Positions 24,234 through 39,066 of a stretch of DNA of 64,000 nucleotides are shown piece after piece (the stretch's first letter is position 1; the number at the start of each line of letters is the position of its first letter). Source of the stretch: Pseudorasbora parva (Eukaryota > Chordata > Actinopteri > Cypriniformes > Gobionidae); assembly GCF_024679245.1 (NCBI RefSeq), contig NC_090174.1:50165538-50229537 (forward strand), in the 5' to 3' direction. A program made the translations under genes and the position numbers. The notes beneath the pieces are model-generated. The model was not told the DNA's origin and did no database searches. It saw only the letters and a list, made by a program, of their open reading frames with translations.

Positions 24234-24234
<1 letters not shown>
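22945..24234. other. Unannotated region with a promoter-like patch
   Basis: Unique-looking AT-rich sequence apart from the motif cluster at 23611-23708, described separately. No exon recognised. Confidence 0.4.
23611..23708. promoter_or_regulatory. Promoter-like motif cluster (YY1, X-box, NRF1 motifs)
   Basis: Three motifs of vertebrate TATA-less promoters lie within about 100 bp in locally CpG-rich DNA. They are 'AATATGGCG' (YY1-like, 23611-23619), 'GTTGCTATAGAAAC' (RFX X-box-like, 23654-23667) and 'TGCGCATGCGC' (NRF1 consensus, 23698-23708). They could mark a transcription start or the promoter of an unrecognised transposon. No downstream exon is visible. Confidence 0.35.

Positions 24235-24328
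<94 letters not shown>
24235..24328. repeat. (TG)n microsatellite
   Basis: About 94 bp of pure TG repeat. Confidence 0.97.
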
Positions 24329-24330
<2 letters not shown>

Positions 24331-26852
24331 GAAGGACTTGGAATGTGTTGTTATGAAAGGACGTTCATTTTAACTTAAGCGCAAATAAATAAATATAGAC
24401 CTATAATAAATGTGTGGGGCACAGAGTGTTATTTAAAATTGTGGCTATAAATCACTCAAATCAGCATCTGAAAGTCCATGATAGAAGCCAGTCCAGATAT
24501 GTTCTGCAAACACAGGAAGTGATTTATCAAAGCGCTTACACAAATTTTCTTTAATCATCGGTTAGTGTTTGACCACATAGCTACAAAATGATGCCTTTTG
24601 AAGTCGCTCGGCCTGTTGGCTAAAGAATGCGCAAGATTATACCACACATTCCACCAATCGTGTTTGGTAATAAATGCACACCTGACAAGTACAGCATTTG
24701 GAAATGTAAACATTTCAGAACCACAGTCTTTTAGAACTTTGCAAGAACTCGGAGGCTAAGCAAGAACCACCAAGATGAGACATTTCTGTGGTGGGGACAG
24801 ATTTTCACAACAGAAGAACTCAGAAAAGCAGCCTAACGTAGTTATCGTTCTCATGAATATTTATAACTTCTCATGAGCGATTTCTCATTTTCATCCTATT
24901 TTTCTGCACCATTACTGCAACCATTTAAAATGGATCAGAGAGAGAAACTAGGAGCGAAAGAGAGAGTCTAGGGAGAAAAAAAAAACAGTGGCATTATTTT
25001 TCCATAATAAAATTTTCCTGCCTTAACAAGATAAAAGTAAATTGCGCACTGACTCAGAAAGTGTGAAAGGCATTCTAGAATGAATTTTTCATGTGCATTG
25101 ATAATTTAATATGTTGTGGCGCCAATTTATCAGATTTCAGAGTCGTTGCCGCTCTTTTTTTTCTGAGGAGAATAACAAGGATATGATCTCGCTTTCTGAG
25201 AGCTTTCCGAACAATGTCACAGAAAAAAGGTGTTCACTATGATTGGATGAAAAAAAAAAAACCCTCCTCAGAGAGACTTAATATAACTTGCTCTCATTTT
25301 CCTACTACTGAACGCACTAACAAGACGACACGGCGAACTCAACTGAACAACACGTGTTCTAAATTCTTCACATTATTCATGCCGGCTGGAATGCTATCAT
25401 TCCATATGGAGAACATCCAAATTGGATGCCCAGGTAAAATGCTCATGGGACTAGTGAGGCATGTAAATGTGGAAGGAAATGCTAAAGATCCAGCATCGTC
25501 ATCCCAGGTGCGGATAAATTATGATACACGTAAAGACAAAAGCATCACATTGTTCTTCACGGAACGGCAACAGTTAAAGCAGTCTGGCTGCGCCTGCGGC
25601 AGAGGATGATAAAGTATTATTTATCATGAGGAACAGCTACTGGCCCAGTGAAGGGAGAGAGGGAGGTAGAGAGAGAGGTAGAGAGATTAAATATAAGGTT
25701 ACCACAGCTAGGACCTAATCTATTCAGAGACAAATGCCGGGTCTCGGAAGCACATTTGTTGTGCGCCCCCGAGGTTTAACAGCCGGCATTATGGTTCCAT
25801 TTCTCATCATTAGCAAGCCTACATCAATGTCCCCACTAAGGGGTCAGCTCTGGGAATAGATCCAAGGGCTGTGTCAGGCCAGGAAGAGAGGAAAAAGGGG
25901 AGGGGCGCTGAGAAATATCTCTCTCTTTGTGCGCGTGTGCGTGGGGGACGTGCTGTGAGCCATCTCTTATCGTACTACGAGAGATCCATATGGTTTTACA
26001 TGCTTGTGTACACGAGTATTTGCATAAGCCACTTTGCATGCACGTTTGACACAAATGAGGGTAAGATGCAGAGTGCAACAGGAAAAAAAAGAAACAGATA
26101 GAAGGATGGAATCAGTTGAAAAGACCGAGAGGCAGAAACGGGAAAGACAAAAGACAGAAAGAATCAAGAGTGATGTATCTGTCTGCAGCACGTGTGTCCC
26201 CTCGCCTACCATATGCTGCTGCATTTCACGCTAGTAGATTTGAATGCGGACACAAGCATTTCAGGTCTTTTTTTCCCCCTCATCCAGCAGCCCTGCCTTT
26301 TTCCGCCGTGTTAGTAGATATGTTAATCCGCTGGCATTCATCTGAACTACAGTGGCTCTGGAATAGTTTTCCAGACCCACGCGTCAGAGCTCCAACCCAG
26401 CCGCGGGCAGCAGATGCTCCTGCAGACTTACCCCAGCCGCAAACTGGGCTTTCAGGCTTCCCACTGAGAGCTTCCCTGCCTCCTTGTAGAGCTCCAGAAG
26501 TGTATAATAAGCCCCCTTGAGGAAAAGAAAAGGATGGAGAAAAAAAGAAGGAGAAAAAAAAGAAGAAAAAGAAGTGTGGAAGGTCTAAGAGCAGGAAAAC
26601 AACAGCTTGGTTACACTGGAGGCTGCATTAGCACATGACTGATTTCAGATGGGCAATTTGAGTCTTTTCAGCTAAGCAGCGGTCACCATGTCAATATTGT
26701 TATTCAATTATAACTCAAAATCTATGGCATCATCACCTTTTTTCTACTAAAATTGTATATGGATGAAGAAAGAAAGACAAACTGACAGTGGTGGAAATAA
26801 ACGTTTTCCTTAAATGTATTAATTAGGGCTGGGAATTTCTTCATTTCATACA
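24329..26852. other. Unannotated ~2.5 kb region
   Basis: No repeat termini or coding exon recognised. 25690-25870 and 26270-26520 are complex GC-balanced blocks. 26520-26590 is purine-rich. The frames at 25214-25609 (131 residues) and 26116-26520 (134 residues) lack domains and are judged chance. A short 'TTAGGGCTGGGAATTT' at 26823 may be a hAT-like terminus scrap. Confidence 0.35.
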
Positions 26853-27200
26853 TACACCGAACAGGCATAACATTATGACCTCATGTAAGCATCAGATTTG
26901 GACCATGGAGCAATGGAATAAGGTGGCCTGGTCTGATGAATAACATTTTCTTTCACATCACGTGGCTGGCTGGGTGTATAGCTTACCTGGGGAACACATG
27001 ACACCAGGATGCACTATGGGAAGACAAGCTGGCAGAGGTAGTGTGATGCTTTGGGCAATGTTCTGCTAGAAAAACCTTGAGTCCTGCCATCCATGTAGAT
27101 GTTACTTTGAGACATACCACCAACCTAAGCTTTTTTTGCAGACATGTGCATCCTTTCATGGAAACTGTGTTCCCTGGTGGCTGTGGCCTCTTTCAGCAGG
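26853..27200 (+). mobile_element. Internally deleted Tc1-like transposon, catalytic core only
   Basis: Starts with terminus 'TACACCGAACAGGCATAACA' (26853-26872), then jumps within about 10 bp to the catalytic-core coding region. 'GGTGGCCTGGTCTGATGAAT' at about 26921-26940 encodes the W-S-D-E block with the first catalytic Asp. It runs to 'CTTTCAGCAGG' at 27200, just before the second catalytic Asp would be reached. The N-terminal DNA-binding region and the C-terminal end are missing. Same family as 1677-2318 and 28355-28776. Confidence 0.85.
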
Positions 27201-27221
27201 TTATTGTGATCTGAGCCAGAG

Positions 27222-27800
27222 TAGGGCTGGGCAATATGGCTGAAAACTGTATAGCGATATAAGTGTTTCACAATAATCATAGAGTTTTTTATGAACTATT
27301 TAAAATAAGGACCCGGAGAAAAATATATCATATTTAACATTTTAAACTTGCCTCAATTATTTCTTTGTACCGTTGAGATGCTTTGTCATAAGGCACTGAT
27401 GAACAGTAACGTTACCTCGCCATGTCGTTTCAAAGAATAGCACAGCAGCGAGCAAGGCAGGTATAAAACCCTCTCCAAACGCATGAGGTGCACACAATCA
27501 GCAGAGACAAAAATATGAACAAGGCTTAGGGGGTTAAACAAGTTTGTGGTAGGTGTCTTGGTGGGTACGATGGTCTTGCATAATTTGCTGATGACATTGG
27601 TCTGGACTTAAAGAATCCAAAAAAATGCCATACTGGCGAGCTGACTTGTTTTTCTGTTTCCCGTCATACTCGCTTGCCTGAAGGAGGTTTCTAACCTCCT
27701 TCAGGCACCTCCTTCTGCTGCACTAATTTTCGGGTTGATCTCCAAACTTGACACTGTTACATGATTGGCTGTTAGCGTGTAACTTCATAAGTTGCTAGGT
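27222..27800. mobile_element. Possible hAT-like remnant
   Basis: 'TAGGGCTGGGCAATATGGCT' at 27222 followed by 'GCGATATAAGTGTTTCACAA' resembles the end of a common fish hAT-type repeat. The right end was not found; the boundary given is a guess. A perfect 15-bp-stem hairpin (27675-27707) lies inside. Confidence 0.35.
27675..27707. repeat. Perfect 15-bp stem hairpin
   Basis: 'TGCCTGAAGGAGGTT' (27675-27689) and 'AACCTCCTTCAGGCA' (27693-27707) are exact reverse complements separated by three bases. No T-run follows. In a fish genome this is not a terminator; it may be a piece of a transposon. Confidence 0.85.
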
Positions 27801-27875
27801 TACCAGAGAGTGAGTGCATTTGTTCATGCAACCAAACTTGCTTCGCAACCTCTGGTTTCTTCTGATGGAAAAAAA

Positions 27876-27980
<105 letters not shown>

Positions 27981-28354
27981 CAAACGCATTTTTACTGATT
28001 ACTTGTCTGTATATCTATATAGTTTTATCACCCAGTCATACTTAGAGCATGATTGTTCCCGCTGGTGCGTTGCGTGAATACACTTGTAGGCTCACTCTTA
28101 TCCAAGGTAAATCATCAACACTATCATCCCTTACATGTATTTTATTTAACTAAATACAAATTCATCAGATAAAACTTTTTTTGCCCACCCTAATACGTTT
28201 TGCTTTCTCATTCACGTGAATCGTAGCACAGTTTCCGCGTAACCGAACTCAGACTACCTCCTTCAAGCATTCTCAAATAGGTACCCCTGAGCTCAGCTGA
28301 GCTCACATGACAGCTTTCACATTACCAATTTATAATTTGAACCGTGCCCTGTGT

Positions 28355-28776
28355 CAAACAACTGGGTCAGAGCATCTCCAAAACTGCAGCTCTTGTGGCA
28401 TGTTCCTGGTCTGCGGTGGTCTGTATCTATTAAAAGTGGTCCAAGGAAGGAGCAGTGGTGAGCCGGCAACAGCAGGATCATGGGTGGCAAAGGCTCATTG
28501 ATGCACGTAGGGAGAGAAGACTGGCCTGTGTGGTCTGATCAAACAGACAAGCTACTGTAGCTCAAATTGCTACAGAAGAAGAAGTTAATGCTGAAAGGTG
28601 TCTGAATACACAGTACATCAAAGTTTGTTGCATATGCGGCTGCATAGGCGCAGACCAGTCAGGACTAGGTCTCAATCCAATCAAGCAACTCTGGGGTCAG
28701 GGCTGTTTTGGCAACAAAAGGGGACCAACACAATATTAGAATACATAGGAAGATGGTCATAATAATATGCCTGATC
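28355..28776 (+). mobile_element. Tc1-like transposon, N-terminal half and 3' terminus
   Basis: Plus-strand copy of the same Tc1-like family. 'GGGTCAGAGCATCTCC' to 'GTGGTCTGATCAAACAGACA' (28365-28550) covers the DNA-binding domain coding region. It continues to about 28657, then is fused to the element's 3' end (from 'CTCAATCCAATCAAG', 28672). The catalytic core is deleted. The terminal repeat 'GGTCATAATAATATGCCTGA' (28755-28774) is split by a hAT-like insertion at 28777 and resumes at 29634-29647. Confidence 0.85.
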
Positions 28777-29633
28777 TAGGGATGGTGAAAACTAAACATT
28801 TTCTTGACCGACCACTGAGCCTCATTAGCCGGTTGAAACCAGTTAACTGATTAGTTTAAAATATGCTGCGCTACTTGAAAAAACAACCACGAGCCGCGCC
28901 TGCAATTTCGCAACTCTGTCGCATATGATCTCTCTGCCGCTCTGCCTCCCGCTCTCAAACACACACTGTCACCGCCTCCTTTCCACTCATGTCATTTTTA
29001 AAAAATCCTCTACAGCGCGTAACATGAGTCCCGCAAATGCGGCGCTGAGGAGCTTGTTTGTAATTGACAAAGAAATGTCTTAGTTTCGAAATGGTTTGGG
29101 TACAAGGTGATCGCGTTGAAAATAAAGGCATTTGTCTAGCGTAAGAAGCTCATTTGAAACATTGCCGCGGATCATTTAAGAAAATGACAGCTTCGAAGAG
29201 ACGCCGCTTTAGTTCAAGGTAGTGCTAACAATAATAAAGAGAGATGATGATCAACAACTTATGTGTTACCACTGAAATGTAGATGTAATATATTTCCAAA
29301 TGTAAGCCCATCTTATGCAGAATGCATGCTTCATACTGTGGTCTGCCCTGACTCTAACCTCGAGTGTTTTAGCCTGTTTACTTTTTGCAAACCTTGTGAG
29401 CACAAACCCAAACGTTGTGACCTTGCGCCAAATGTTTTTATTGGTTTATTAAGTACAAACAGGCAAGTTATGAAAAATTGAGTGTGAGGGATTTGTTCAC
29501 TTCACACAAAAAGATTTTGGAATGAGATGGCTAACTGTAGTAGCGTTTAGTCCACTGTCTATAATAGCCTAATTTAGAGATCACCTTTTCTTTTAAGCGA
29601 CAACGGTCAAACAGTCATCGGTTAACATCCCTA
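28777..29633. mobile_element. Non-autonomous hAT-like element, 857 bp, with 8-bp target duplication
   Basis: The ends are 'TAGGGATG' (28777-28784) and 'CATCCCTA' (29626-29633), a perfect 8-bp inverted repeat. The flanks are GCCTGATC (28769-28776) and GCCTGATT (29634-29641), an 8-bp target duplication with one substitution. Terminus type and duplication length both fit the hAT superfamily. The interior has CpG-rich patches (28890-29060) but no transposase. It sits inside the 3' terminal repeat of a Tc1-like copy, so it is the younger insertion. Confidence 0.85.
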
Positions 29634-29647
29634 GCCTGATTGGTGTA
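29634..29647 (+). mobile_element. Distal end of the split Tc1-like terminus
   Basis: 'GCCTGATTGGTGTA' completes the terminal repeat that begins at 28755. It corresponds to the reverse complement of 'TACACCGAACAGGC' at 26853-26866. Confidence 0.8.
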
Positions 29648-31677
29648 AATTTCTTACTGAGAAGGAACATTTTAATATATAAATAATAATAATAATATTA
29701 CATAATATTGCATCTGTTCATCCGGTAATCTATAAAAATATTTCATCATCAGAAGTTGATGTTGTTCCAGTAACCACTCTGATGAATTGAGTACATTCAG
29801 GTAAACAAAAAAACCTTTTGTATATACATGAATCAGACTACACTGTGCTCTTTGAAAATTCAGCCCTAATTTTAATAACTATCACACAGTTGATTCTAAC
29901 TGTAACCTGTAATTCACTGTAGGGATAACAACGCTCAAAAGGGATAATTATGTTGACCACTCATGAGGTTGTATTTCAAATATGCAACCTTACTGAAATT
30001 AAACACACACTTTTCATTTTAACAAGAAATCAAGCTTTAAAAGGGAGATAGAAAGGAAAAGTGAAGTTGAGAAAGAAAAAAAAATCCTCCAGTGAATAAC
30101 AAATCAACAGCAAGCAAATGAAATGAATTGAGTTAGGAATATCACATTACCATCATTAAATTACATTTACGACAGTAGATTTCAAATCGAATTACCAAAT
30201 ACAAGCCAGCTGTTTACACGGCCCTGCTCTATGAACCGTAGTCGTACACTTGGAACACCAATCGACCTTGGAAACACAACATAAACAAACCGCAGGGTCA
30301 GCTAATCAAATTCAGGTGAACTGTAAATTCTGTGTTGACAAAAAGAAAGAAAAGTCATGAGGAATAATGAGCACTTGTATAACAAGCTTTCTGCATTTAG
30401 CATGTTGCAATGGGCACAACTTTGCAGGCGGGCTGCATTATCATTCCCCAATTCAATCAGTGGCAAGCGGCAGTCATGCCAGGGATGTGAATCCTCTATT
30501 CAAGTTTCAATTTTTCATACAAACCATGCACAGCTTGTCCCTCGCATTCTCTTTGACGTTCGCCTGGAAGAATAGCCTCTTTATGCTTATTGCATTCAGA
30601 GGTGGTGGCAATAGCATGACGCTAATAACAATAAAGCAGTGGTTGACTCCAGAAGCCATGAAATTTGAGTCACTTTCTGTGCATTAACTGCAAAGTGGCA
30701 GATTAAATCACCCAGCATATGATATACAGTCAACCGAGGCCATTACGGGAATGAAGAATGGGGCGGATGCCTCTCATCAAGATGGTGGTAGCTACATGAA
30801 AAAAAAAAAATCCAAAAAGGGAGGCAGTTATAGACATGACAAATACTGATGGAGGCAGTTAAGAGGCTTGCAGTAACAATGCTTTCAAGACACTTATGTG
30901 GAGAACTTGCTGAGCCACTCCTGAGTCAAGTATATGCCACTGGCTAGATATATATTTCACATATGATGCCTGATCAGCAAAATGCTTATAGCTTACTGCA
31001 AAGATAAAGCTTGATGCATTAGTTAAGTGATAGTCAAACCCCCAAATATCGCAATACTATTTATGTCAAAACAGAGAGCCCAGACAATATTACACATCTA
31101 AGAACATCCCATTAACAGATGCTAGTCATGCAGGCTAAACAATCTTATCCTCTGCTGCCAAAGAATGCCTGCATGTCGCTGTCAGAAGGATCTGCGTTTA
31201 TATCTATTAGCACTTCACCTTGATGCTTTCAAAGACTTAGCAACTCAAAATGCATGTCTACTCTTTTCTCAAGGCCCATTACACAAAGAAAGAGTCTGAC
31301 TGGGGCGCTGAAGCCCATGAACGGTTAATATAGACTTAACAGGAATCAAGATGTTGGCTTAACAAGAATCAAAGCTATCCTAGGAGGACTAAAAGATGAT
31401 AGCAAATGGGCAGAGAACTGTCAATTTCCTGCTTTCCACTCTTTCATATTATGATCAAAACACAGCATACGGGGCCAGAAAGTATAGTGTTGCAGTCCTA
31501 ATTTATTGCAAACAGTGCTGTCAATCGATTAAACAAAGTTTTTGTATATGTTTATATTGTAATAATCTCAAAATTACTCTCCAAATTAATGTAGAAACAA
31601 CCTAAGGTACATTAAAGTACATTAAAGTAAAGTACATAAAAAGTACATTTTAAATATTTGATCTAACAGGTATAAAT
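29648..31677. other. Unannotated ~2 kb region
   Basis: Mostly unique, AT-rich. The frame at 30367-30687 (106 residues) shows no domain. An A-run lies at 30799-30810. No repeat terminus was recognised. Confidence 0.4.
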
Positions 31678-32625
31678 TAGGGGTGTGGCGAGACTTGGCT
31701 CTTGAGACGAGGCAACACACCAGATTGGGTTCACGAGAACAGGACGAGATAAGATTTTTGCAGTATTCTTAAGAAATCCTCAATGACAAAATTCATGACG
31801 GGAAAAATAGTCTGCAGGTGTGTTTTTAAATGCTTAGACTAATCATCTTGTAATGAATGTAACTTCAGTTCTACTTTGTGAGTATGAATTATCAATTGCA
31901 TTAAAAGACAACAATATATAAGCACTGTAACAAACTCGATGGACTGGCTTCTCTCCTGTATGATTTCACAAGTCTCTTCAGACTATGAGCTTCCAGAACT
32001 TCTGATTAAGGTTGTGAGAGACCTCCTTTCCATAAATTGAACATAGAAATAAAAAGGGCTTAATTTTTTTTTTTTGTCTTATAATCAAAGTATAATCAAA
32101 GTGCTCTCTCAATATTCAAAGTGCAAACAGAGAGCAGTGCTAAGAGGTGGTTACAACAACACAGCTCTGCCTAAGATAGTTTAATATTTGGAGACTGGAT
32201 ATTGTATGTCCCCTAATTTGTGCACATCACAGAGCTTGCGTTTATTTTCACTTTTGATTTGCGACCGCACATACTCTGTGTATAAGGAGCGGCGGTGCCA
32301 AGCGTGCATTCTAGATAAGATATTTATCAGGCTCTGTTGCACACAAATCTTTCGCCATGGTCCTGTCACTCATCTCACCTTCTTCTCATCACGTGATCAG
32401 TGAACTGTACAAAAGTTTACGATTGAAGTAACCGTTTTCCAAATGAATTCAATGTTTTTTATTTCTATAAAAAGCAAAACAACAGTGGAGGATGTAAACG
32501 TAGCGGTGGCATATTCTATACTAATTTCAACCTCCATGTTCCATCATGGCGATATCGCGAGAAAGCTTTACACTCAACAATAAATCTCGTCACATTTTAA
32601 TCTTGTGAGATTTTGTGGCACGAAA
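31678..32625. mobile_element. Interspersed repeat with GGGGTGTGGCGAGAC end
   Basis: The left end 'TAGGGGTGTGGCGAGAC' with 'GAGACGAGGC' and 'GACGAGATAAGATTTTTGC' matches, from memory, a common fish repeat with 'GGGGTGTAACGAGA' termini. The right side contains 'AAATCTCGTCACA' and 'AATCTTGTGAGATTTTG' (about 32582-32617), in inverted relation to the left. No transposase recognised. A hAT-type non-autonomous element is likely; the right boundary is approximate. Confidence 0.55.
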
Positions 32626-33628
<1,003 letters not shown>

Positions 33629-33658
33629 TATAAAAGCAAAGAGAAAACATGCATACAA

Positions 33659-33726
33659 AAAGATCTCTGGCCATAAATGCATTTATACATATATATTTTG
33701 CTATGTATTTGTGGCCAGAGATCTTT
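33659..33726. repeat. 20-bp stem inverted repeat between arrays
   Basis: Positions 33659-33678 and 33707-33726 are reverse complements over 20 bp with one mismatch ('AAAGATCTCTGGCC' arm), loop 28 nt. It lies between the AC array and the GACA/GATA array. Hairpin size overlaps that of microRNA precursors, but nothing else suggests a microRNA. Confidence 0.8.
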
Positions 33727-33737
33727 ATATATAGATG

Positions 33738-35685
<1,948 letters not shown>

Positions 35686-35740
35686 CATTCCATTTATGCA
35701 TTAAGCTGACACTTTTTTCCAAAGCGACTTACAAAGGAGG
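35686..35740. repeat. SINE/LINE 3'-tail fragment
   Basis: 'CATTTATGCATTAAGCTGAC' followed by 'TTTCCAAAGCGACTTACAAA' is the conserved 3' tail shared by fish V-SINEs and L2-like LINEs. Only the tail is visible. Confidence 0.6.
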
Positions 35741-36282
35741 AACAAAAGCAGTTCTTCACAGCCTTAGCTTTCAAAAAATGACAAATACGCATCATAAAAG
35801 TAGTCCATATGACTACTTACAAGACACAAGAGCCAATGTGTACATTAGATTTAATATACATAGTCAATTTCTATTTCAAATACACTATTGAACTGTAGTC
35901 TCGTATTGTAAAATAAATCTATTGTACATTGTCTCGCAAGCAGTCTTATGGACAAGTCTAATTTTATGATACATTACAGTAGTTTTCATTTTCAAAGGAA
36001 CATTCGTGATAATTATAAAGATGACCTCTGTTCATTCTAAGCGCTTGCTGCAGGTTTGTTGTCTGACGCTTTAAACACAGGATTGATTTTGATTGGCTGT
36101 TAATGTTTTTTTTATCATTCATCAGCTGGAAGAAAACTGTTCTGAATGTGATTCCAATGATATAGTTTTTTGTGCCGTTATAGTTCTAGTTGTGTGGATT
36201 CCGTTATTCTTTTATGTTTAGAATTATTTTTAGAACTATATCTTTATCATTTTAGTTATTGTATTTGGTGCGAATGGGCCTT
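35741..36282. other. Unannotated AT-rich sequence
   Basis: AT-rich sequence. 'AAGTAGTCCATATGACTA' at 35798-35815 is a phrase often seen in fish interspersed repeats. No gene was recognised. Confidence 0.35.
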
Positions 36283-36336
36283 AAGGCTGCATTTATTTAA
36301 AAAAATACAGTACATTAATATTGTGAATATTGTGTT
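36283..36336 (+). repeat. Abundant fish interspersed repeat, fragment
   Basis: 'AAGGCTGCATTTATTT', 'AAATACAGTACA' and 'AATATTGTGAATATT' match the same family as 294-640 and 44092-44295. The fragment runs into the TA array at 36344. Confidence 0.6.
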
Positions 36337-36339
36337 TTC

Positions 36340-36343
<4 letters not shown>

Positions 36344-36392
<49 letters not shown>
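36344..36392. repeat. (TA)n microsatellite
   Basis: About 49 bp of TA repeat at the truncated edge of an interspersed repeat. Confidence 0.95.
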
Positions 36393-36396
<4 letters not shown>

Positions 36397-37114
36397 CAAA
36401 ATAGTGAAATAAATAATAAATATAAAAATAAAATAAATATCATACTGACAGGTAATGTAATTTATGGGTGAACAATTCCCTCTCACATACAGCATATCTA
36501 AAACCATGAAACTTCCAATAACATACAGAGTCACAAAGCCTGTGTAAAGTGTAAGTTTGCTAAATCCGAAGGTTGCATGTGTAAATCTAATCTCATTTAC
36601 TTGGAGAGCACAGTGGCCTAGTCCTCAGTCTGAGCACTTTATGTCTCCATATGCCATTTCACTTCCCATTTATTCAGTTGGAGCTGCAGTACTCTCCAGA
36701 GGAAGTCACAACCCTGCAGGCCCAGTCTCTACCTTTCATCTGATTTATACCATAACTCGGCCCAAACACATACACACAACTCCCAAGGACGAGAAGTGCA
36801 TCATAGCAAGGGAAAGGCCGAGGAAGAGACTGTACAAGTTTACAGAGGTAAATCAATAGAGGAGAGGACAGGAGAAGGTTGATTCTAAACGAAACAGTAG
36901 TTTTGGAGTGAATCAAGCAGCCCAAGACCCTGACTGTGTCTTCTCCTAAAGCTGCAGTGTGTCATTTTTAGATGCTAAAAATATTTTCTTCTATCCCCGT
37001 TAAATGTGTAGGGACAACTAAATGTCAGTCAATCAAAAGTGTTAAGAACAGCACTTTCAGCATTGCTCTATTTGTTTGTGCAGTCAGACACAGTATAGGC
37101 TCAACCAATGGCAC
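36393..37114. other. Unannotated sequence with a repeat scrap
   Basis: Mostly unique. From about 36948 'TAAAGCTGCAGTGTGTCATT' to 37095 there are phrases I recall from a fish interspersed repeat, with uncertain boundaries. No exon. Confidence 0.35.
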
Positions 37115-37168
37115 GGACAGACAGACAGACAGACAGAGTATAGATGGATGGATGGTTGGATGGATGGG
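37115..37168. repeat. Short (GACA)n and (GGAT)n tracts
   Basis: (ACAG)n at 37115-37137 followed by GATG/GGAT repeats at 37143-37167. Confidence 0.85.
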
Positions 37169-38459
37169 CATTTAATTTCCCAGAATTGTCTTAAACTATG
37201 ATAGCTTTCTCTCAAACAGGAACACAGAAATTAAAACACTCAAGTATCTCCACATACCCTAACCTGACACACTGATGGATGGCCAGAATGCAGAGCCTCT
37301 CCCAGTAAGACCATTAGTGGAGTGAAGTGATGTCCAAAGCACCAATGCGTGACTGGGCCAGCCAGTGGAGTGCCTTTATAAATGAGTCTCTGCTGAGAGC
37401 GCTGGCTGGACAGCTTGGAGGAAGAGGAGAGGAATACTCGCTTTGGCTCTACACAGCTACTAAGACTTGCCAAACACGCAGTGAAGAGTGTGATGTATCA
37501 GATTTGTTACTGTTTTAAAAATAAATCATTACCCTACAAGTGTTTGGTATCTCTACCTGCCTTTAAAAGGAAATCAAAGGTCAAGGATCTTTTTAAAGGT
37601 CAAACATGACAATTCAAATATTTGGCAGTAGCACTTGATGTGCAGTAAATAGCAAGTATGTGTTCTTTCAAAGCCAACAAAGCCAAGTCAAGATATACTT
37701 AGATATTCCCCCCCATTTTAGGACTAAAAAAACAAACAAATGACAGTTTTACAGATGCAGCAATAACTTGATCTAGTTTTTGCTATAAATTAAAACCATT
37801 ACATCATGTTAACACTGAGCACAATTCTATCCTCCATGAGGTCCATATTATCTATATGCTTCTCAGAATGTAGATACTATGACTCTACCCTGACTGAAGA
37901 TGTGGGGTTTCCCTGCAGGGGCTGGAAGTGACACGGCCTTTTGGAAAGCTCCGCTGGGGCGCTTTGACAAATGGACTGTCTGACGAGCGCTGCATTCAGG
38001 GAGCAGGACCCTGTGCTCACGCCTCGTTTACCTGCCGCTACGCTCACTCGCTCATCCTGGTTCTTAGACACACACACGCACACACACACACAATTTCTCT
38101 AGCAGTGACCCAGTTGTTGAAGATGTGAAAGTCAGGGAAGTCAGTGTGTACTGCAATAGATCAAAATGTGGCAACAGTGACTTTGTCGCCCTGCATTATA
38201 GTTTGATTTGGCACAGTGTCGCATCCAGAATTCTGAATGGAACAGTCTATCCGGTACATAACCTGAATTTCCTGATTGACTATAGTATATTTTTTCATGT
38301 TCATCCACCGAACACCGCCTTCAAGCACATTTGACGCATTCACACTACGCCTGTTTTTTATTACTCCGCCTGACCTGTACATGTCCATCTTCTTAGGATT
38401 ATTTTTGGACCTTCTTGTGCCTCTTTTGTCTTGTTGCTTGTATGTATTTTTATGAGCCA
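37169..38459. other. Unannotated region
   Basis: Unique sequence with a short CA run at 38068-38091. No recognised exon, RNA or transposon. The 143-residue minus-strand frame at 38161-38592 shows no domain. Confidence 0.4.
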
Positions 38460-39066
38460 ACCCGGAAGTTAGCATTCCTTCAACAAACAGCCAGAAATCA
38501 GAAGAGGTTGGATCACTGGGCCTCCTTAACGAAAGCTGATTTAAAAACTCACCTGAATAAATGCGTGGCCTACATTTGCACCTCCCACTCACCCGCTCCT
38601 CGTTATTTCACTGTCGAGATTTATACCTTTACATCTTTTCAATCCAATCAGAGTCTCGTTTCGACGGGACTCCTCAACCGCACTGCCACAAACGTTGACA
38701 ACTGCAACAGTCATCTCGACAGATCCGTAGGTGTGTAAACAACCTCGCTGCGCATGTGTGTTTGGGATTGTGACAAATTCCCAAACATGTCTCTGGCGAC
38801 TTCCCGCTGCTTTGGTGTCAGCCAGACGCGTCAGACACAGACGCAGGGCCCCGTGGGACGGGCGCGGAACAAGATGTCGCCTGTCAAGCGGGGAACATTT
38901 GAAAATAAATAACATCAGTGATGATTTGGGTTTACTTGTCACCGACGAGCTGGTGTTTTTGAGGAGTGATGCCGCCGCTGATCCTCTGGGAGAAGCAATC
39001 GCTCTTTTCCAGACCGGCATCTCCAAACAGATGTGCCTGATTTCCATTGCAGATCTCACCGCATAA
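38460..39066. promoter_or_regulatory. Second CpG-rich block, candidate promoter or enhancer
   Basis: CpGs are frequent here (densest at 38820-39000) and a CCAAT motif with an adjacent inverted ATTGG lies at 38642-38650. Opposing long frames (181 residues minus, 38589-39134; 111 residues plus, 38731-39066) result from the scarcity of stop codons in GC-rich DNA; neither contains a recognisable domain. It could be a CpG-island promoter, a non-coding exon or a conserved enhancer. It lies immediately before a CNE-like block. Confidence 0.35.

Noticed and set aside
25214..25609. 131-codon plus-strand frame as a gene
   Set aside because: No domain, no promoter or splice sites, and composition like its surroundings; chance frame.
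27675..27707. Stem-loop resembling an intrinsic terminator
   Set aside because: The DNA is vertebrate and no T-run follows; bacterial-type termination does not apply.
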